A stretch of DNA of 64,000 bases, from positions 1 through 64,000 of the forward strand of contig NZ_NCSM01000020.1 in the NCBI RefSeq assembly GCF_002224125.1, written 5' to 3'. Position 1 is the first letter of the stretch. Every line of letters begins with the position of its first letter. Of the stretch, positions 9,990 to 18,920 are shown in pieces. The notes under the pieces were generated by a model, which saw nothing but the letters and a program-made list of their open reading frames with translations, was not told the DNA's origin and searched no databases. This DNA comes from Streptomyces sp. NBS 14/10. Lineage in GTDB: Bacteria; Actinomycetota; Actinomycetes; Streptomycetales; Streptomycetaceae. The position numbers and the translations under genes are program-made.

Positions 9990-10748
9990 TTAAGCCGTCC
10001 AGGCCACGGCGTCGGGCAGCAGCGGCTGTGCGAAGTCGAACAGCAGCCGCCGCTGCCAGAGCATCCGGTAGGCGAGGTCCAAACCCGTCAGCTCATCCAG
10101 CCCGCTCGCCGCTACCCCCGCCCGCAGGCCCGTCGGCTCCCTGAACGCCTCCAGCAGGGCCCGCCCCCGCCCGTCCTCGTCGCCCGCGGGGAACCGGTAG
10201 CCGGCCAGCCATCCCAGATTCCGCCCGCGCAGCCCCGACGGCTCACGCACCTGCCGCACCCGCCACCCGGCCGCCCGCGCCACCGCCTCAAGCACCTGAA
10301 GCCTCAACGGCGGCAGGCTCTCCTGGCCGGGCGGCTTCAGAACCAGCACCTCACGTACGCCATCGGCCGTGCGCGCCACGAAATCCGGGCACCAGCGGCG
10401 CCTCCGGCCTCCCGCCCGCCACCGCAGCTCCACCGGGCCAGCGCTGAACGCCACCCAGGCAGGCTCGAAGTCCAGCTCCAGTGCCAGCCGCCACTGCCGC
10501 AGGCTGCCGCACACCACCGTCTGCTCCCGGGTCGCCACCGGCCAGTAGGTGATGATGCCCCTGCGACCCCGATACGGCACCGGCTCGCTCACCGGCCCGA
10601 ACTCCTCCAGCGTCATCCCCCGCAGCCCCGCCGCACTGCACGAGAGCACCGGCCCGTACGGCTCGCGGTACAGGGCCACGATGTCCTGCCCTGCGCTCGC
10701 CACCGCCTCGCCTTCCAACAGGTCGCCGACACTCTCCACCGTGCTCAT
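9990..10748 (-). CDS. tnsA: TnsA-like PD-(D/E)xK endonuclease
   Basis: The protein has about 252 residues. A nuclease core is visible: Glu91 in LALELDFEP, Asp122 in CPDFVAR and Lys138 in VLVLKPPG, matching the E-D-xxK order of TnsA, which cuts the 5' strands at Tn7 ends. I chose the ATG at 10748, which has AGGGG eight bases upstream, over an earlier in-frame start that would run into the 3' end of tniQ. It sits between tniQ and the DDE transposase gene, the expected partner. The protein is near the usual TnsA size. Confidence 0.75.
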   Translation of the reverse strand: MSTVESVGDLLEGEAVASAGQDIVALYREPYGPVLSCSAAGLRGMTLEEFGPVSEPVPYRGRRGIITYWPVATREQTVVCGSLRQWRLALELDFEPAWVAFSAGPVELRWRAGGRRRRWCPDFVARTADGVREVLVLKPPGQESLPPLRLQVLEAVARAAGWRVRQVREPSGLRGRNLGWLAGYRFPAGDEDGRGRALLEAFREPTGLRAGVAASGLDELTGLDLAYRMLWQRRLLFDFAQPLLPDAVAWTA

Positions 10749-10860
10749 GCCGACCGCCCCTGCTCTGACGCCGCGCCGCCCCATATACCAACACAACCGC
10801 CCACCTCGGCATCTCCCGTACGGGCGTCGCCTACAGGCCACAGCGCCCCGCCGCCGGGCG

Positions 10861-11922
10861 TCACATCTCGCATGCTGGCTGTCCCAGTTGCCAGGGCAGA
10901 CAGGACAACTCACCCAAGTCCCATACGGGTTGAGCATGATGCTCGTGGCTGCCGGGCAGCCGCACCGGGCCGGCAGCATGTCCGGCGTGACTGTTCTGCG
11001 GGTCAAGCTGAGCTGGCTGCTCGCGGTGGTGGCTCAGCCAGTGGCGTAACGGCTCGATGCCCACGTCGGCGTCCACGCCCCATGCGGCCATGTCGTGCCG
11101 CACGCCCGCCAGCCACTTCTCCCGCGTGGAGCGGCCCCGTTCACCGAGCCGCTCGAAGTCCAGCATCCGTTTGGCCAACTGCGCAGCCTCGGGCAGAACC
11201 ACCAACGGCGCAGCCCGCACGCTGAATGCCTCCAGCTCCACACTCCGCGCTCGCTGCACCCAGCGCTCGGCATCCGGCAGACACGTCCAGCAATACACAG
11301 CAACCTGGAAAGCGTCCGCGAACAACTGTCCACCCACAGCACCGAATTGATGTCGCAGTGTTTCCCGCTGCTGCTGCGCCGATACCGTCTCCGGAAGCCC
11401 CGCCAGTGAGACCGTCGCAGGTTCGCTGCTGCGATGGTCATCTGTCCATTCCAGGTGACGGGCACACATCCGCCAACGGCCTGGAGAGATCATCCATACC
11501 GACTCCGTCACCCCGCGCAAGAGCCCGCACCCGGAGCACAACGGAACCAGATGCCCCTCCCGCGGAGCCCACGGCCACTTCCAGACCGCTTCCTCTCCCT
11601 CGGGAAGCAGATGCCGCTGCTCCAGGCTCGGCAGCGCCTCTTGCAATGTCTGCACGGAAACCCCGCACAGCGTGGCCAGATACCGAAGCCCCAACGGGTT
11701 CACGTACATCTCGGTGACCTGCGGATAGGCCCGCACACGCTGTGGGTCACGGGAAGCCTGTCCGAATCCCACCCGCGTGAGCAGCTGATCCAGGTGCAGG
11801 CCCTGCCCGTGCGCCAAGCGGTTGACGAATGAACCTGTTGACTCGCCGCTGAGCGGCTCGACGAGAACCGGAAGCGGCTGCTTAGGACCGTACAACCCGC
11901 GTAACGCAGGCCTGTCACCCAA
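10861..11922 (-). CDS. tniQ: TniQ-family target-site adaptor
   Basis: The protein has about 353 residues. The N-terminus LPVLVEPLSGESTGSFVNRL is characteristic of TniQ/TnsD, followed by a zinc-binding stretch (CSGCGLLRG ... CARH). These proteins pick the target and recruit the TnsC ATPase. The frame stays open to 12165, but residues before the TniQ fold look unrelated. The TTG at 11922 is preceded by GGGAGG with seven bases of spacing, so I start there. That also frees about 230 bp for a divergent promoter region shared with the helicase gene. The length is intermediate between short TniQ and full TnsD proteins. Confidence 0.8.
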   Translation of the reverse strand: MGDRPALRGLYGPKQPLPVLVEPLSGESTGSFVNRLAHGQGLHLDQLLTRVGFGQASRDPQRVRAYPQVTEMYVNPLGLRYLATLCGVSVQTLQEALPSLEQRHLLPEGEEAVWKWPWAPREGHLVPLCSGCGLLRGVTESVWMISPGRWRMCARHLEWTDDHRSSEPATVSLAGLPETVSAQQQRETLRHQFGAVGGQLFADAFQVAVYCWTCLPDAERWVQRARSVELEAFSVRAAPLVVLPEAAQLAKRMLDFERLGERGRSTREKWLAGVRHDMAAWGVDADVGIEPLRHWLSHHREQPAQLDPQNSHAGHAAGPVRLPGSHEHHAQPVWDLGELSCLPWQLGQPACEM

Positions 11923-12155
11923 CGCGACACCTCCCGTGAACTCGTCGCCTCCCTGGCCGCAGCACTCGCACGAAATGGCGAAGGCCCCGGGGCACCACGA
12001 GAGTTCAGCGTCCCGCTGGCTCAGCCATTCCGCCCCGGCAAGAGCCGTCGCTTCACTCGAAGGGATGAAATCCGGCCCGGATCGCACCCGCGTCCGGGCG
12101 GAATTCTCACGATGAACATCGGTAGGGCTCGCCGCAGACACCGACCGGAGGGGCA

Positions 12156-14528
12156 GTGCCCGCAACGCTGACCGAAACTCTGAAGACCCCGCTGCGCGGT
12201 CACCAAGTCATCGCCACTCGAAACTGCCTCAACAGCATCCGCGAGGGGTTTCCCCGCATGACCGTGACGATGCCGACCGGCAGCGGCAAGACACTCGTCG
12301 CCATCCAAGTCGCCCATCAGGCAGCCCCGGTCGGCAACGTCCTGGTCGTCGTCCCCACTATTGACCTGCTCTACCAGACCGCCAACGCATGGCACGCAGA
12401 AGGACGCCCAGGCACCTATCTGAGCCTGTGCTGCGAGGACCCCGATCCCCTCCTGCCGGCCTACGACGCCCTCACCCGCGCCCGCAACGCACAAGAACTG
12501 GCTGCGCTGATCACGGCTGCACCGGGGCCGGTGACCGTCTTTTGCACGTACCAGTCGCTCAAGAAGGTCCAAGACGCGCACCAGGCACATCACCTCGCCG
12601 GGTGGGACCTGATCATCAGTGACGAAGCCCATCGCACCGCCGGCGATGCCGACAAAGCATGGGCACGATTCCACGACAACCACGCCATACCTGCCCGCCA
12701 CCGGCTCTACATGACCGCAACCCCGCGCGTCGTCGATCCGGAAGCCGCTGAAGGCATCCTGGCGGACAGCATCGTCGCGTCCATGGATGACCCCCGCCTG
12801 TATGGCCCCGTTGTCTACCGCCTCTCCCTGGCCGAGGCCATCCAAGAGGGACTACTGGCCGACTATGAGATCGTCGCGGTCGAGGTTACGGACGAGGACA
12901 CACGTGAGGCCCTGAGGAACCTTCGGGGCTACAGCGTCACCGAGGAATCTTTGCGCCTGGCAGCCGCTCAGGTCGCCCTTCTCCGCGCCCAGCACACCTA
13001 CGATCTGCGGCGCACCCTTACCTTCCACACGTTCATCGCCGACGCCACAGTCTTCGCCCAGACCCTCCGCGAAACGGCGGCCTACATGCCGGCCCACATG
13101 CGCTGCACGTTATCTGCCGGCGCCGTCCACTCCAAGCAAGGAGTCGTCGAACGCCGACAAGTGGTCCAAGACTTCGTCGACACTCCACAGATAGGTCCAG
13201 GCGGTGAGCAGACCCCACGGCGAGCCGTTCTCAGCAACTGCCGCTGCTTTTGCGAGGGGGTCGACATCCCCTCCATCGATTCAATTCTGTTCGCCGACCC
13301 CAAGACCAGCTCCATCCAGATCGTGCAGGCCGTCGGACGCGCCCTTCGCCAAACGCCCGGCCAGGGCAAAATCTCCCGCATCATCATCCCCGTCTACCTC
13401 GCCCCCGGCCAGTCGATCGCAGACGGAGTGGAGAACACCCGCTTCGACCTCCTGCATCAAATCCTGATCTCCCTCAGCGTCTGGGACGAGCACGTCTTCC
13501 ACCGCGTACGGTTCCTCCGCGGCGAACTCACCAGGCGCCCCTACATCCCCGCACGTCCCGAACGCGCGGACGAGCTCATCGACATCTTCGATCTGCGGCA
13601 CGTCTCAAGCCCCAACCAGATCTGGGACATGGCCTTCGAACAGGCGGGAGCCTTCTACGAGCAGAAACGGCACCTGGACGTCCCCAGCAGGTACCTCACC
13701 GAAGACGGCTTCTACCTGGGGTGGTGGATCGGCCGACAACGCTCACTGAAGCAGTGCAACATGCTCCTGCCCGAGCGCGCCGCCGCCCTCGACGGCATCG
13801 GCATGCTGTGGGAACACCCACGCCACAGCATCGAATACCACATGGAAGTCGCCAGCGACTACGTTCACCAGCACGGCCATCTCGTCCCTACCGGTAACGA
13901 ATCCCACCGCAACGTAAAACTGGGCCGCTGGATCGCCGCACGACGCCACGAAGACCTCGAAGGCAACCTCCCGTACTGCTTTCACCGAGCCCTCAACGAA
14001 ATCTACCCCTGGTGGAACAGCCGTTGGGATAAATCAGGACGCTGGCGTCGCACTTACGCCAAGGCCCTGAAAGCCGCCCGAGAAGGGCAACTGTCCTTCC
14101 CCGATCCCGCCTCCGACTCAAGCTCTGCTCTCACACACTGGCTCGAGGAACAGATCACCCGACTCTTCCAACTGACACGCACCCAATGGGACCTGCTGGG
14201 AGCACTGCCCTTGAACCACCCCCTCGCCTACCTGCTGCGCCGTCCCCGCGGGGCGTCGCAACGGGCCTTCAGCAGGGGCTTGCACGGTGCCTACCTCTTC
14301 TGGCGACGCCACGAACACCTTGACGTCCCCTACGGTTACATGCACGAGGAGGGCGGCCACAGCCTCCACCTGGGGCGCTGGATCGCAGCACGACGCCGAC
14401 AGGTAACCCAGCTCAGAGCTGAGGAGCTCGCCGCCCTCGAAGCCCTCGACATGCGCTGGATCCCTCGCCCCAGCTCACCAGGCCCGTTCCTGGCCAACTA
14501 CTCGGCCGTAAACGACCGAGCTTGTTGA
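12156..14528 (+). CDS. DEAD/DEAH helicase with helicase-associated repeats
   Basis: The protein has 790 residues. It is a superfamily 2 helicase with Walker A MPTGSGKT (~40-46), motif II SDEAHRT, motif III-like MTATPR and motif VI QAVGRALRQ. The C-terminal ~300 residues contain several helicase-associated (HA) repeats recognisable by LGWWIGRQR, LGRWIAARR and YMHEEGGHSLHLG. The GTG at 12156 follows GGAGG. The gene is divergent from tniQ and could be cargo of the Tn7-like element. Such helicases are frequent in Streptomyces accessory DNA and their substrate is unknown. The 3' end abuts an IS701-type remnant, so the last residues may not be original. Confidence 0.82.
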   Translation: MPATLTETLKTPLRGHQVIATRNCLNSIREGFPRMTVTMPTGSGKTLVAIQVAHQAAPVGNVLVVVPTIDLLYQTANAWHAEGRPGTYLSLCCEDPDPLLPAYDALTRARNAQELAALITAAPGPVTVFCTYQSLKKVQDAHQAHHLAGWDLIISDEAHRTAGDADKAWARFHDNHAIPARHRLYMTATPRVVDPEAAEGILADSIVASMDDPRLYGPVVYRLSLAEAIQEGLLADYEIVAVEVTDEDTREALRNLRGYSVTEESLRLAAAQVALLRAQHTYDLRRTLTFHTFIADATVFAQTLRETAAYMPAHMRCTLSAGAVHSKQGVVERRQVVQDFVDTPQIGPGGEQTPRRAVLSNCRCFCEGVDIPSIDSILFADPKTSSIQIVQAVGRALRQTPGQGKISRIIIPVYLAPGQSIADGVENTRFDLLHQILISLSVWDEHVFHRVRFLRGELTRRPYIPARPERADELIDIFDLRHVSSPNQIWDMAFEQAGAFYEQKRHLDVPSRYLTEDGFYLGWWIGRQRSLKQCNMLLPERAAALDGIGMLWEHPRHSIEYHMEVASDYVHQHGHLVPTGNESHRNVKLGRWIAARRHEDLEGNLPYCFHRALNEIYPWWNSRWDKSGRWRRTYAKALKAAREGQLSFPDPASDSSSALTHWLEEQITRLFQLTRTQWDLLGALPLNHPLAYLLRRPRGASQRAFSRGLHGAYLFWRRHEHLDVPYGYMHEEGGHSLHLGRWIAARRRQVTQLRAEELAALEALDMRWIPRPSSPGPFLANYSAVNDRAC

Positions 14529-14645
14529 CCAGCCGCTGCATCCCCTGAGGGCCTGTGCTTCCGGCGGCCTCTGCCAGGGCCCAGCCGTTCTCGCGTTCCG
14601 CCTCGCTGAGCAGCCCCCACAGGCAGGACAACTGCCCATATGGCA
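14522..14645 (-). pseudogene. IS701-type transposase N-terminal fragment
   Basis: On the minus strand the frame reads LWGLLSEAERENGWALAEAAG and then GPQGMQRL, which matches the start of IS701/IS4-type DDE transposases (LLxxLERKNGW...GxQRLL). Only about 40 codons remain and no catalytic region is present. The fragment touches the stop of the helicase gene and probably marks an old insertion or deletion junction. Confidence 0.6.
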
Positions 14646-14855
14646 GCTACCTCTATTTCTTCCACCACGAAGTGATCAACGACCCGCACGCGCCACGTCC
14701 CGGAGTGTCCATGCAGTACTGGGCCCGTCACCGCCCGGAGACGCTGGCGGTAACTCAACAAAGCCGCCAACACGGTTACACGGTGACGCGCCGCCGGGCC
14801 TCTCAACATGTGCCGAGCTGCGGTGGTCCGGCACATTCCTGGGAGGGCAACCGGG

Positions 14856-15101
14856 TTGGATACAGCAACCGTCATCCTGACGATCGCCTCGATCGTCACC
14901 GGCAAGGTCTGTCTGCTCGCCGGGCTGTGGCTGCGTCTGCGGTGGCGGACTCGGCACGAGCATGTACAACGCGAGCACCTCACCTCGTTGACCCGGTCGA
15001 TCGTGCAAAGTGGTCAAGGGGAGGTCGTGGAGCAGCGGCCCGACGGACACAGCGTCCGCATCAAGATCACCAGGAGCTCGGGAGAGAAGAACGCGGCGTG
15101 A
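14856..15101 (+). CDS. Small membrane protein upstream of the sigma factor
   Basis: The protein has about 81 residues. A single N-terminal membrane segment (VILTIASIVTGKVCLLAGLW) is followed by a basic stretch and a hydrophilic tail. I chose the TTG at 14856 because GGGAGGG lies eight bases upstream, better than the longer open frame from 14808. Its TGA overlaps the GTG of the sigma gene (GTGA), so the two are coupled. The function is unknown; a membrane partner of the sigma factor is one possibility from context only. Confidence 0.6.
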   Translation: MDTATVILTIASIVTGKVCLLAGLWLRLRWRTRHEHVQREHLTSLTRSIVQSGQGEVVEQRPDGHSVRIKITRSSGEKNAA

Positions 15102-15613
15102 GTATCCATGACCGTGCCGCTGAGCGGGCAGCGGCCACCCGAGCCTTTTCTGCGTTCTACCGTGACACCACCAAGCCGTTGATCGCGTATGTGATCGTCA
15201 GCGGCGCGCCTGCGGCGATCGCTGCGGAAATCGCCCAGGACTGCATGATCGAGCTGTTCAAACGGTGGGAGCACGTCAGCCATCCGCGGGCCTACGTCTA
15301 CAAGGCTGCAGCACGGATGTGGGGCCGTCGGGCCCCGAAGGTGCGGATGGAAGCACCTGTCGACGCGATACCCGAGCCGACGTCCCTGGCGCCCAAGCCC
15401 GATGCGCTGGCGGATTTCGAAGCCCGGCACGAGATGCTGCAGGTGCTGAAATCCTTGCCTCCACGGCAACGGCAGGTCCTGCTCTTGACCCTTCAAGAAT
15501 TCACTCCGGCCGAGATCGCAGAGCAACTGGAGCTGGAAGCAGGAACGGTCCGCGCCCACCTGATGAGAGCCCGCCGAGCCGCTGCTGCCCGTTTCGAGGA
15601 GGGGGAGCAGTGA
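15098..15613 (+). CDS. Sigma-70 family (ECF-like) RNA polymerase sigma factor
   Basis: The protein has 171 residues. Region 2 reads IAQDCMIELFKRWEHVSHPRA and the tyrosine-rich continuation AYVYKAAARM. After a linker, region 4 shows LKSLPPRQRQVLLL followed by an HTH (FTPAEIAEQL...GTVRAHLMRARR). This is the two-domain layout of small ECF-type sigma factors. It starts at a GTG overlapping the upstream small membrane protein, and its TGA overlaps the GTG of the DUF742-like gene, so the three genes form one transcript. No anti-sigma with a recognisable zinc motif is seen nearby. Confidence 0.82.
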   Translation: MSIHDRAAERAAATRAFSAFYRDTTKPLIAYVIVSGAPAAIAAEIAQDCMIELFKRWEHVSHPRAYVYKAAARMWGRRAPKVRMEAPVDAIPEPTSLAPKPDALADFEARHEMLQVLKSLPPRQRQVLLLTLQEFTPAEIAEQLELEAGTVRAHLMRARRAAAARFEEGEQ

Positions 15614-16197
15614 CCGACAACCAGCGCGTCTACCTGCACGCGGAGCTCCAGGGCCAAGGCAATCAACCGCTGGCACATCCGAAGACGAGGACCAGCGGCC
15701 GGACCCGACGACGCTACCAGGTCGCTATCGAGGCCCTGGTGAGTACAACGGCCGACCCTGCTCACGTCGCAGATCTGCCTCCCGGCCAGCAGCGCATCTG
15801 CGACCTGTGCCGGGAGGTCAAGTCGGTGGCCGAGGTGTCGGCGCTCCTGTCGATTCCGCTCGGAGCCACCCGCCTCCTCGTCGCCGAACTCGCTGCAGCT
15901 GGCCTGGTGGCCGTCCACCAGGCGGGCAACGGCAACGCCAGCGGCCCACCAGAGCCGACGCTACTCGAACGAGTGCTCAACGGGCTCCGCAACGACGAAG
16001 CAGTGGAGCGGTGGCTCGCGGATAGCTGCCAAGCGGTGGTCGACGACCTCGGCCACGCCCTGGACACCGAGGCAGGCCTTCGTGAGGTGCTGCTTCAGCA
16101 GCACCACGACGCCGCCGTTGACAGTCTCGACGATGTTCTGGACGTCGAGGCCGGCCTGCGCGAGGCCATGGGAAAACAAGCCGATCTCGACACCTGA
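15610..16197 (+). CDS. DUF742-like winged-helix protein
   Basis: The protein has 195 residues. The middle matches DUF742 proteins: LPPGQQRICDLC, SVAEVSALLSIPLGATR, LVAELAAAGLVAVH and the tail motif LLERVLNGLR. In Streptomyces these proteins usually accompany GTPase-linked (conservon) systems; here the neighbour is a sigma factor instead. The C-terminus adds a duplicated acidic motif, LDTEAGLRE and LDVEAGLRE, 35-40 residues apart. It starts at a GTG within the sigma gene's stop (GTGA overlap). A regulatory role is inferred. Confidence 0.65.
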   Translation: MTDNQRVYLHAELQGQGNQPLAHPKTRTSGRTRRRYQVAIEALVSTTADPAHVADLPPGQQRICDLCREVKSVAEVSALLSIPLGATRLLVAELAAAGLVAVHQAGNGNASGPPEPTLLERVLNGLRNDEAVERWLADSCQAVVDDLGHALDTEAGLREVLLQQHHDAAVDSLDDVLDVEAGLREAMGKQADLDT

Positions 16198-17014
16198 GAG
16201 ACCCTGACCCGGTCAGCAGCGGTCCATGAAGTGAAGGCGATCTGGGACGTGGTGCGTCAGCTCCACGTCTACCGCCGTCTACCGGGGGAGCAGCATCTGA
16301 GCGGGCGGTGGTTGACGGTGGAACCGGCTGCCGTGGGTTGTCATGGTAGCGAGGCGCGTGGAGCAGCATTCGCACGACGCCGTCAGACCACGTAGCGGGC
16401 GCGCATCACGTCGGCCCACTGCTGGGACGGACGCCCTCGCAGCCGGCTCAGCGGTACCCGGCGATCCAGACACGGGCCGGGTGGTCCTGCTGGGCAGAGG
16501 GGCGGGTGCGGCCGTACTCGATCCGGAGCGGTCGGCGGCACAGCGGGCAGAGGTCGCCTCCGTAGAGCGGTTCGTGGTTCATGCGGCGGACTATGCACAT
16601 GGCGGCTGCTTACCGTCGCGGGCTGGCGGGTCGGCCCGCCTGGCGGACGCTCCAGGCCGCCGAACCACAGCTCCGCGAGGACCGCCCCTCGCGCACTAAC
16701 CGCCGCCGTCGCTCTGAGCTCAGCGTGGCCCGCGCCGTCACCACCCCTGCTTCAGGCTCTTCTCGTCGCCCGCAGGAGGGAACCACGAAGCGGCTCATTG
16801 ACGGACAGCGAGCCACCCGGTCGCAGACTGCCGCCCGGGGCCCGACCGTCGGTGGCCTGTGACCAGCATCGATGCTGCTACGGCCGCTCCAGCCGTCGGG
16901 CGGCAGGGATCACCAGCGCACTGAGTGCCCTGTCAGACCTGCTCCGTACGTTTCTGCCCCCAGCGCGCCACACACCCTGACGCGCCACCGCATCGAGCAA
17001 GGAAAGAGATCACT
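16198..17014. other. Mostly non-coding gap with one possible small gene
   Basis: About 800 bp separate the sigma operon from the next convincing gene. Open frames here are arginine/proline-rich shadows in all phases. The only candidate is a 44-codon minus-strand frame (16448-16582), listed separately. The AAGGAAAGAG ribosome site of the next gene lies at its end. Confidence 0.5.
16448..16582 (-). CDS. Possible small CxxC protein, 44 residues
   Basis: A short minus-strand frame starts with ATG at 16582 and reads MNHEPLYGGDLCPLCRRPLR, with a CPLC knuckle, and ends at TGA (16448-16450). Tiny proteins with one or two CxxC knuckles are common in Streptomyces. No clear ribosome site was seen, and a second cysteine pair is absent, so expression is uncertain. 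Confidence 0.3.
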   Translation of the reverse strand: MNHEPLYGGDLCPLCRRPLRIEYGRTRPSAQQDHPARVWIAGYR

Positions 17015-17980
17015 GTGGATGAGCCGACCGTCACCGTGGACAATCTGCCGGATTTCATCAAGCAATGGGCCGCAGACCACGACATGTTCCTGCTACCCGC
17101 GTTGTCGGCGTCGGATAGCCAGCACGTAGTGCAGCTTGATGCGCAGGACATGGGCATCGAAGCCTTCTGCCACCTGGCATCCACTCTCGGAGCACGTGTC
17201 CTCTACCGGGACATCGACCGCTTCGACGTCGGCGAACACGTCGACTGCTACACCGTTGCCGGCGCACACACCGACCGCGAGAAGCCGGCGGACAAGCCCT
17301 TGGACGACGCTGCCCAGCAGGCTCTGACTGACATCCAGACCAAGGCCCGCCCATACGACGGCAAGACCGCCCGCGTCGAAGTGAGTTTCGTGCACAACGC
17401 CGTCGCCCACACTTGGGAAGCGGTAGCCCCCTGGTACACCGCATTAGTCGCCGAGTGTGACGACGTCCACGAGCTGCAGCACGGCGCCCGACAGAAACAG
17501 TACGAGGACCACTACCAGGCCAGGGAAGCAGAGCGGCAGGCAGACGAAGAGCAGCAGGCAACCATGGCCGCGCAGCTGGCTGAACGCCCTGATTTCCGCT
17601 CGGCCAAGAACGCAGGAGCACGCCGCGAGATTGCGGAACGCGTCTTCCCTGAGCCGCAGGACAGCGCAGATTACCGTCACTCTTTCCGGCTCAACCGTGC
17701 TCTCGCGACCGCACACGCCACCGTCCAGGCAGCAGCCCGGGCTGTCTACGCGGAATATGAGCGTCGCCTCGATGAGCTGGCCGAGGACCTGCTGGCCAGC
17801 AAAAAGCTTGATCAGGCAACAGGTGCAGGGCCTCGCAGGATCCTGGCAGCCGACTTCCTCACCGAGCGCTCTGGGGGATACCCGCCCCCCGGCCGCACAC
17901 TGACGCTCTTGCTCGCCCGGCCACAGCTGAAGCCGGGCAAGGCCCTGTCCTCCAGTGCTCTCTCGCTGCCGCCGGCCTGA
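17015..17980 (+). CDS. Hypothetical protein, charged and partly coiled-coil
   Basis: The protein has 321 residues and is not recognised. The GTG at 17015 is preceded by AAGGAAAGAG, better than an earlier ATG at 16925. The first ~140 residues look globular (DNLPDFIKQWAADHDMF...). Residues ~145-200 are rich in Glu, Gln and Arg (ARQKQYEDHYQAREAERQ) and likely form a long helix or coiled coil. A second helical part follows (ATAHATVQAAARAVYAEYE). No signal peptide or membrane segment is seen. The last ~30 residues are proline- and leucine-rich and could reflect a late frameshift. Confidence 0.6.
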   Translation: MDEPTVTVDNLPDFIKQWAADHDMFLLPALSASDSQHVVQLDAQDMGIEAFCHLASTLGARVLYRDIDRFDVGEHVDCYTVAGAHTDREKPADKPLDDAAQQALTDIQTKARPYDGKTARVEVSFVHNAVAHTWEAVAPWYTALVAECDDVHELQHGARQKQYEDHYQAREAERQADEEQQATMAAQLAERPDFRSAKNAGARREIAERVFPEPQDSADYRHSFRLNRALATAHATVQAAARAVYAEYERRLDELAEDLLASKKLDQATGAGPRRILAADFLTERSGGYPPPGRTLTLLLARPQLKPGKALSSSALSLPPA

Positions 17981-18497
17981 GACAGGGAACAGCTTGCGAT
18001 GGCCGCCGCCGGAAAACGCAGCTACGTGGACCGGCGGCGCCCTCCAACCGCCGGCGGCCGTGGCTTGCCGGGCTGGCATGCATGTATGTCGCGCGTACCG
18101 TGCCTCGGACGGTGTGCGGCGATGCCGATGAGGGCACCGGGACCGACAATGCCGTGTCGCTGGTGGTACCGGCCCCGGTGTGGACGTAGCGCATCCGGCC
18201 GGGGCCCTGAGCGCCGCTGCCCTGATGGATGGAAGGGACCGGGAGGAACGGCCTCTGGAGGGCTCGGACCCAGAGATCCGGGCGCTGGGGTGCCTGCGGC
18301 ATATCCCTGCCATCAAGCCCACACGCTGCGAGATATGCACCGTGAGGTGCGGGAGGTGGTCGCAAGTGTGCCCGCCGTGTGCGGGCCTCTGACGGCGATG
18401 TCCATCACCGTCAGGGTGTATGTGCCGCGCCCGTATTCCCCGCCATGACGGGAAGCCACACCGCCTCCGGCTCGTTCACGTGCCGGACCCGGCGATG
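17981..18497. other. Gap without a supportable gene
   Basis: About 500 bp between the hypothetical protein and the converging EF-hand gene. Frames on both strands are low-complexity and lack ribosome sites. No repeat or RNA gene was recognised. Confidence 0.5.
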
Positions 18498-18716
18498 TCA
18501 GCCGTTTATGGCTGCCCAGAACTCCTCGAAGGACATCTGGCGATCGCCGTTGGCGTCAACCGAGTCGATCAGCTCCTGGGCCTCCGACTCGGATATCTCC
18601 GAGCCCTCCAACTCCGCCACGACCTTCCGGTATTCGTCCGCGGTGACCAAGCCGTCCCCGTCGATGTCGTAGCGCTCGAAGACCTTCCGTGCTGCCGTCT
18701 CCATGATCTCTGCCAT
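18498..18716 (-). CDS. EF-hand calcium-binding protein
   Basis: The protein has 72 residues and two EF-hand loops: DIDGDGLVTADE and DANGDRQMSFEE. The first fits the 12-residue calcium loop well, with Asp at 1, 3 and 5 and Glu at 12. The second has Arg at loop position 6 where Gly is usual, so it may bind calcium more weakly. The ATG at 18716 has AAGGG eight bases upstream; an upstream GTG at 18725 is less well placed. Small calmodulin-like proteins of this size are known in Streptomyces as calcium buffers or signalling proteins. It is monocistronic and cytosolic. Confidence 0.8.
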   Translation of the reverse strand: MAEIMETAARKVFERYDIDGDGLVTADEYRKVVAELEGSEISESEAQELIDSVDANGDRQMSFEEFWAAING

Positions 18717-18920
18717 GTGCTCCACCCTTCTGTGATCTTCGCTGACGGGCCCAGATTATCCGTCTGCCCGGAGCAACGCGGGAACGGCTCAACTTGCCTG
18801 GTGCTGAGGAAAGTCAGCCCTGGAGGCGATCACGCCAGTCACCGGCGCGACGGTGTCTGCGAGCGGCTTCGGGTTGTCGCAGCGGGCGTTTCTGGCCGTG
18901 GCGGACCGCGCTGAGACGTC

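Larger units (their letters stand above)
6363..11922 (-). mobile_element. Tn7-like transposition module (TniQ-TnsA-TnsB-TnsC)
   Basis: Four minus-strand genes in the order tniQ, tnsA, tnsB/tniA, tnsC/tniB form a complete Tn7-type core: target adaptor, 5'-strand endonuclease, DDE transposase and AAA regulator. A TnsA homologue implies cut-and-paste rather than replicative movement. Terminal inverted repeats could not be assigned by eye. The left end probably lies between 6127 and 6362, beside the WD40 stop. The right end may lie past the divergent helicase gene, which would then be cargo. Confidence 0.7.

Noticed and set aside
8610..11225. 871-codon plus-strand frame across the transposition genes
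   Set aside because: It is antisense to tniA, tnsA and tniQ, which have clear motifs and starts; its composition is Arg/Pro/His-rich shadow.
14600..14650. Similarity of GGCAGGACAACT here to CAGGACAACT at the tniQ 3' end, as possible Tn7-like terminal repeats
   Set aside because: The match is only about ten bases, one copy lies inside the tniQ coding sequence and the other in the IS701 remnant; no repeated end motif was found.
14555..15097. Upstream extension of the sigma-factor frame
   Set aside because: The sigma domains begin after the GTG at 15098, which overlaps the preceding gene's stop; upstream residues are unrelated and cover the IS701 remnant.
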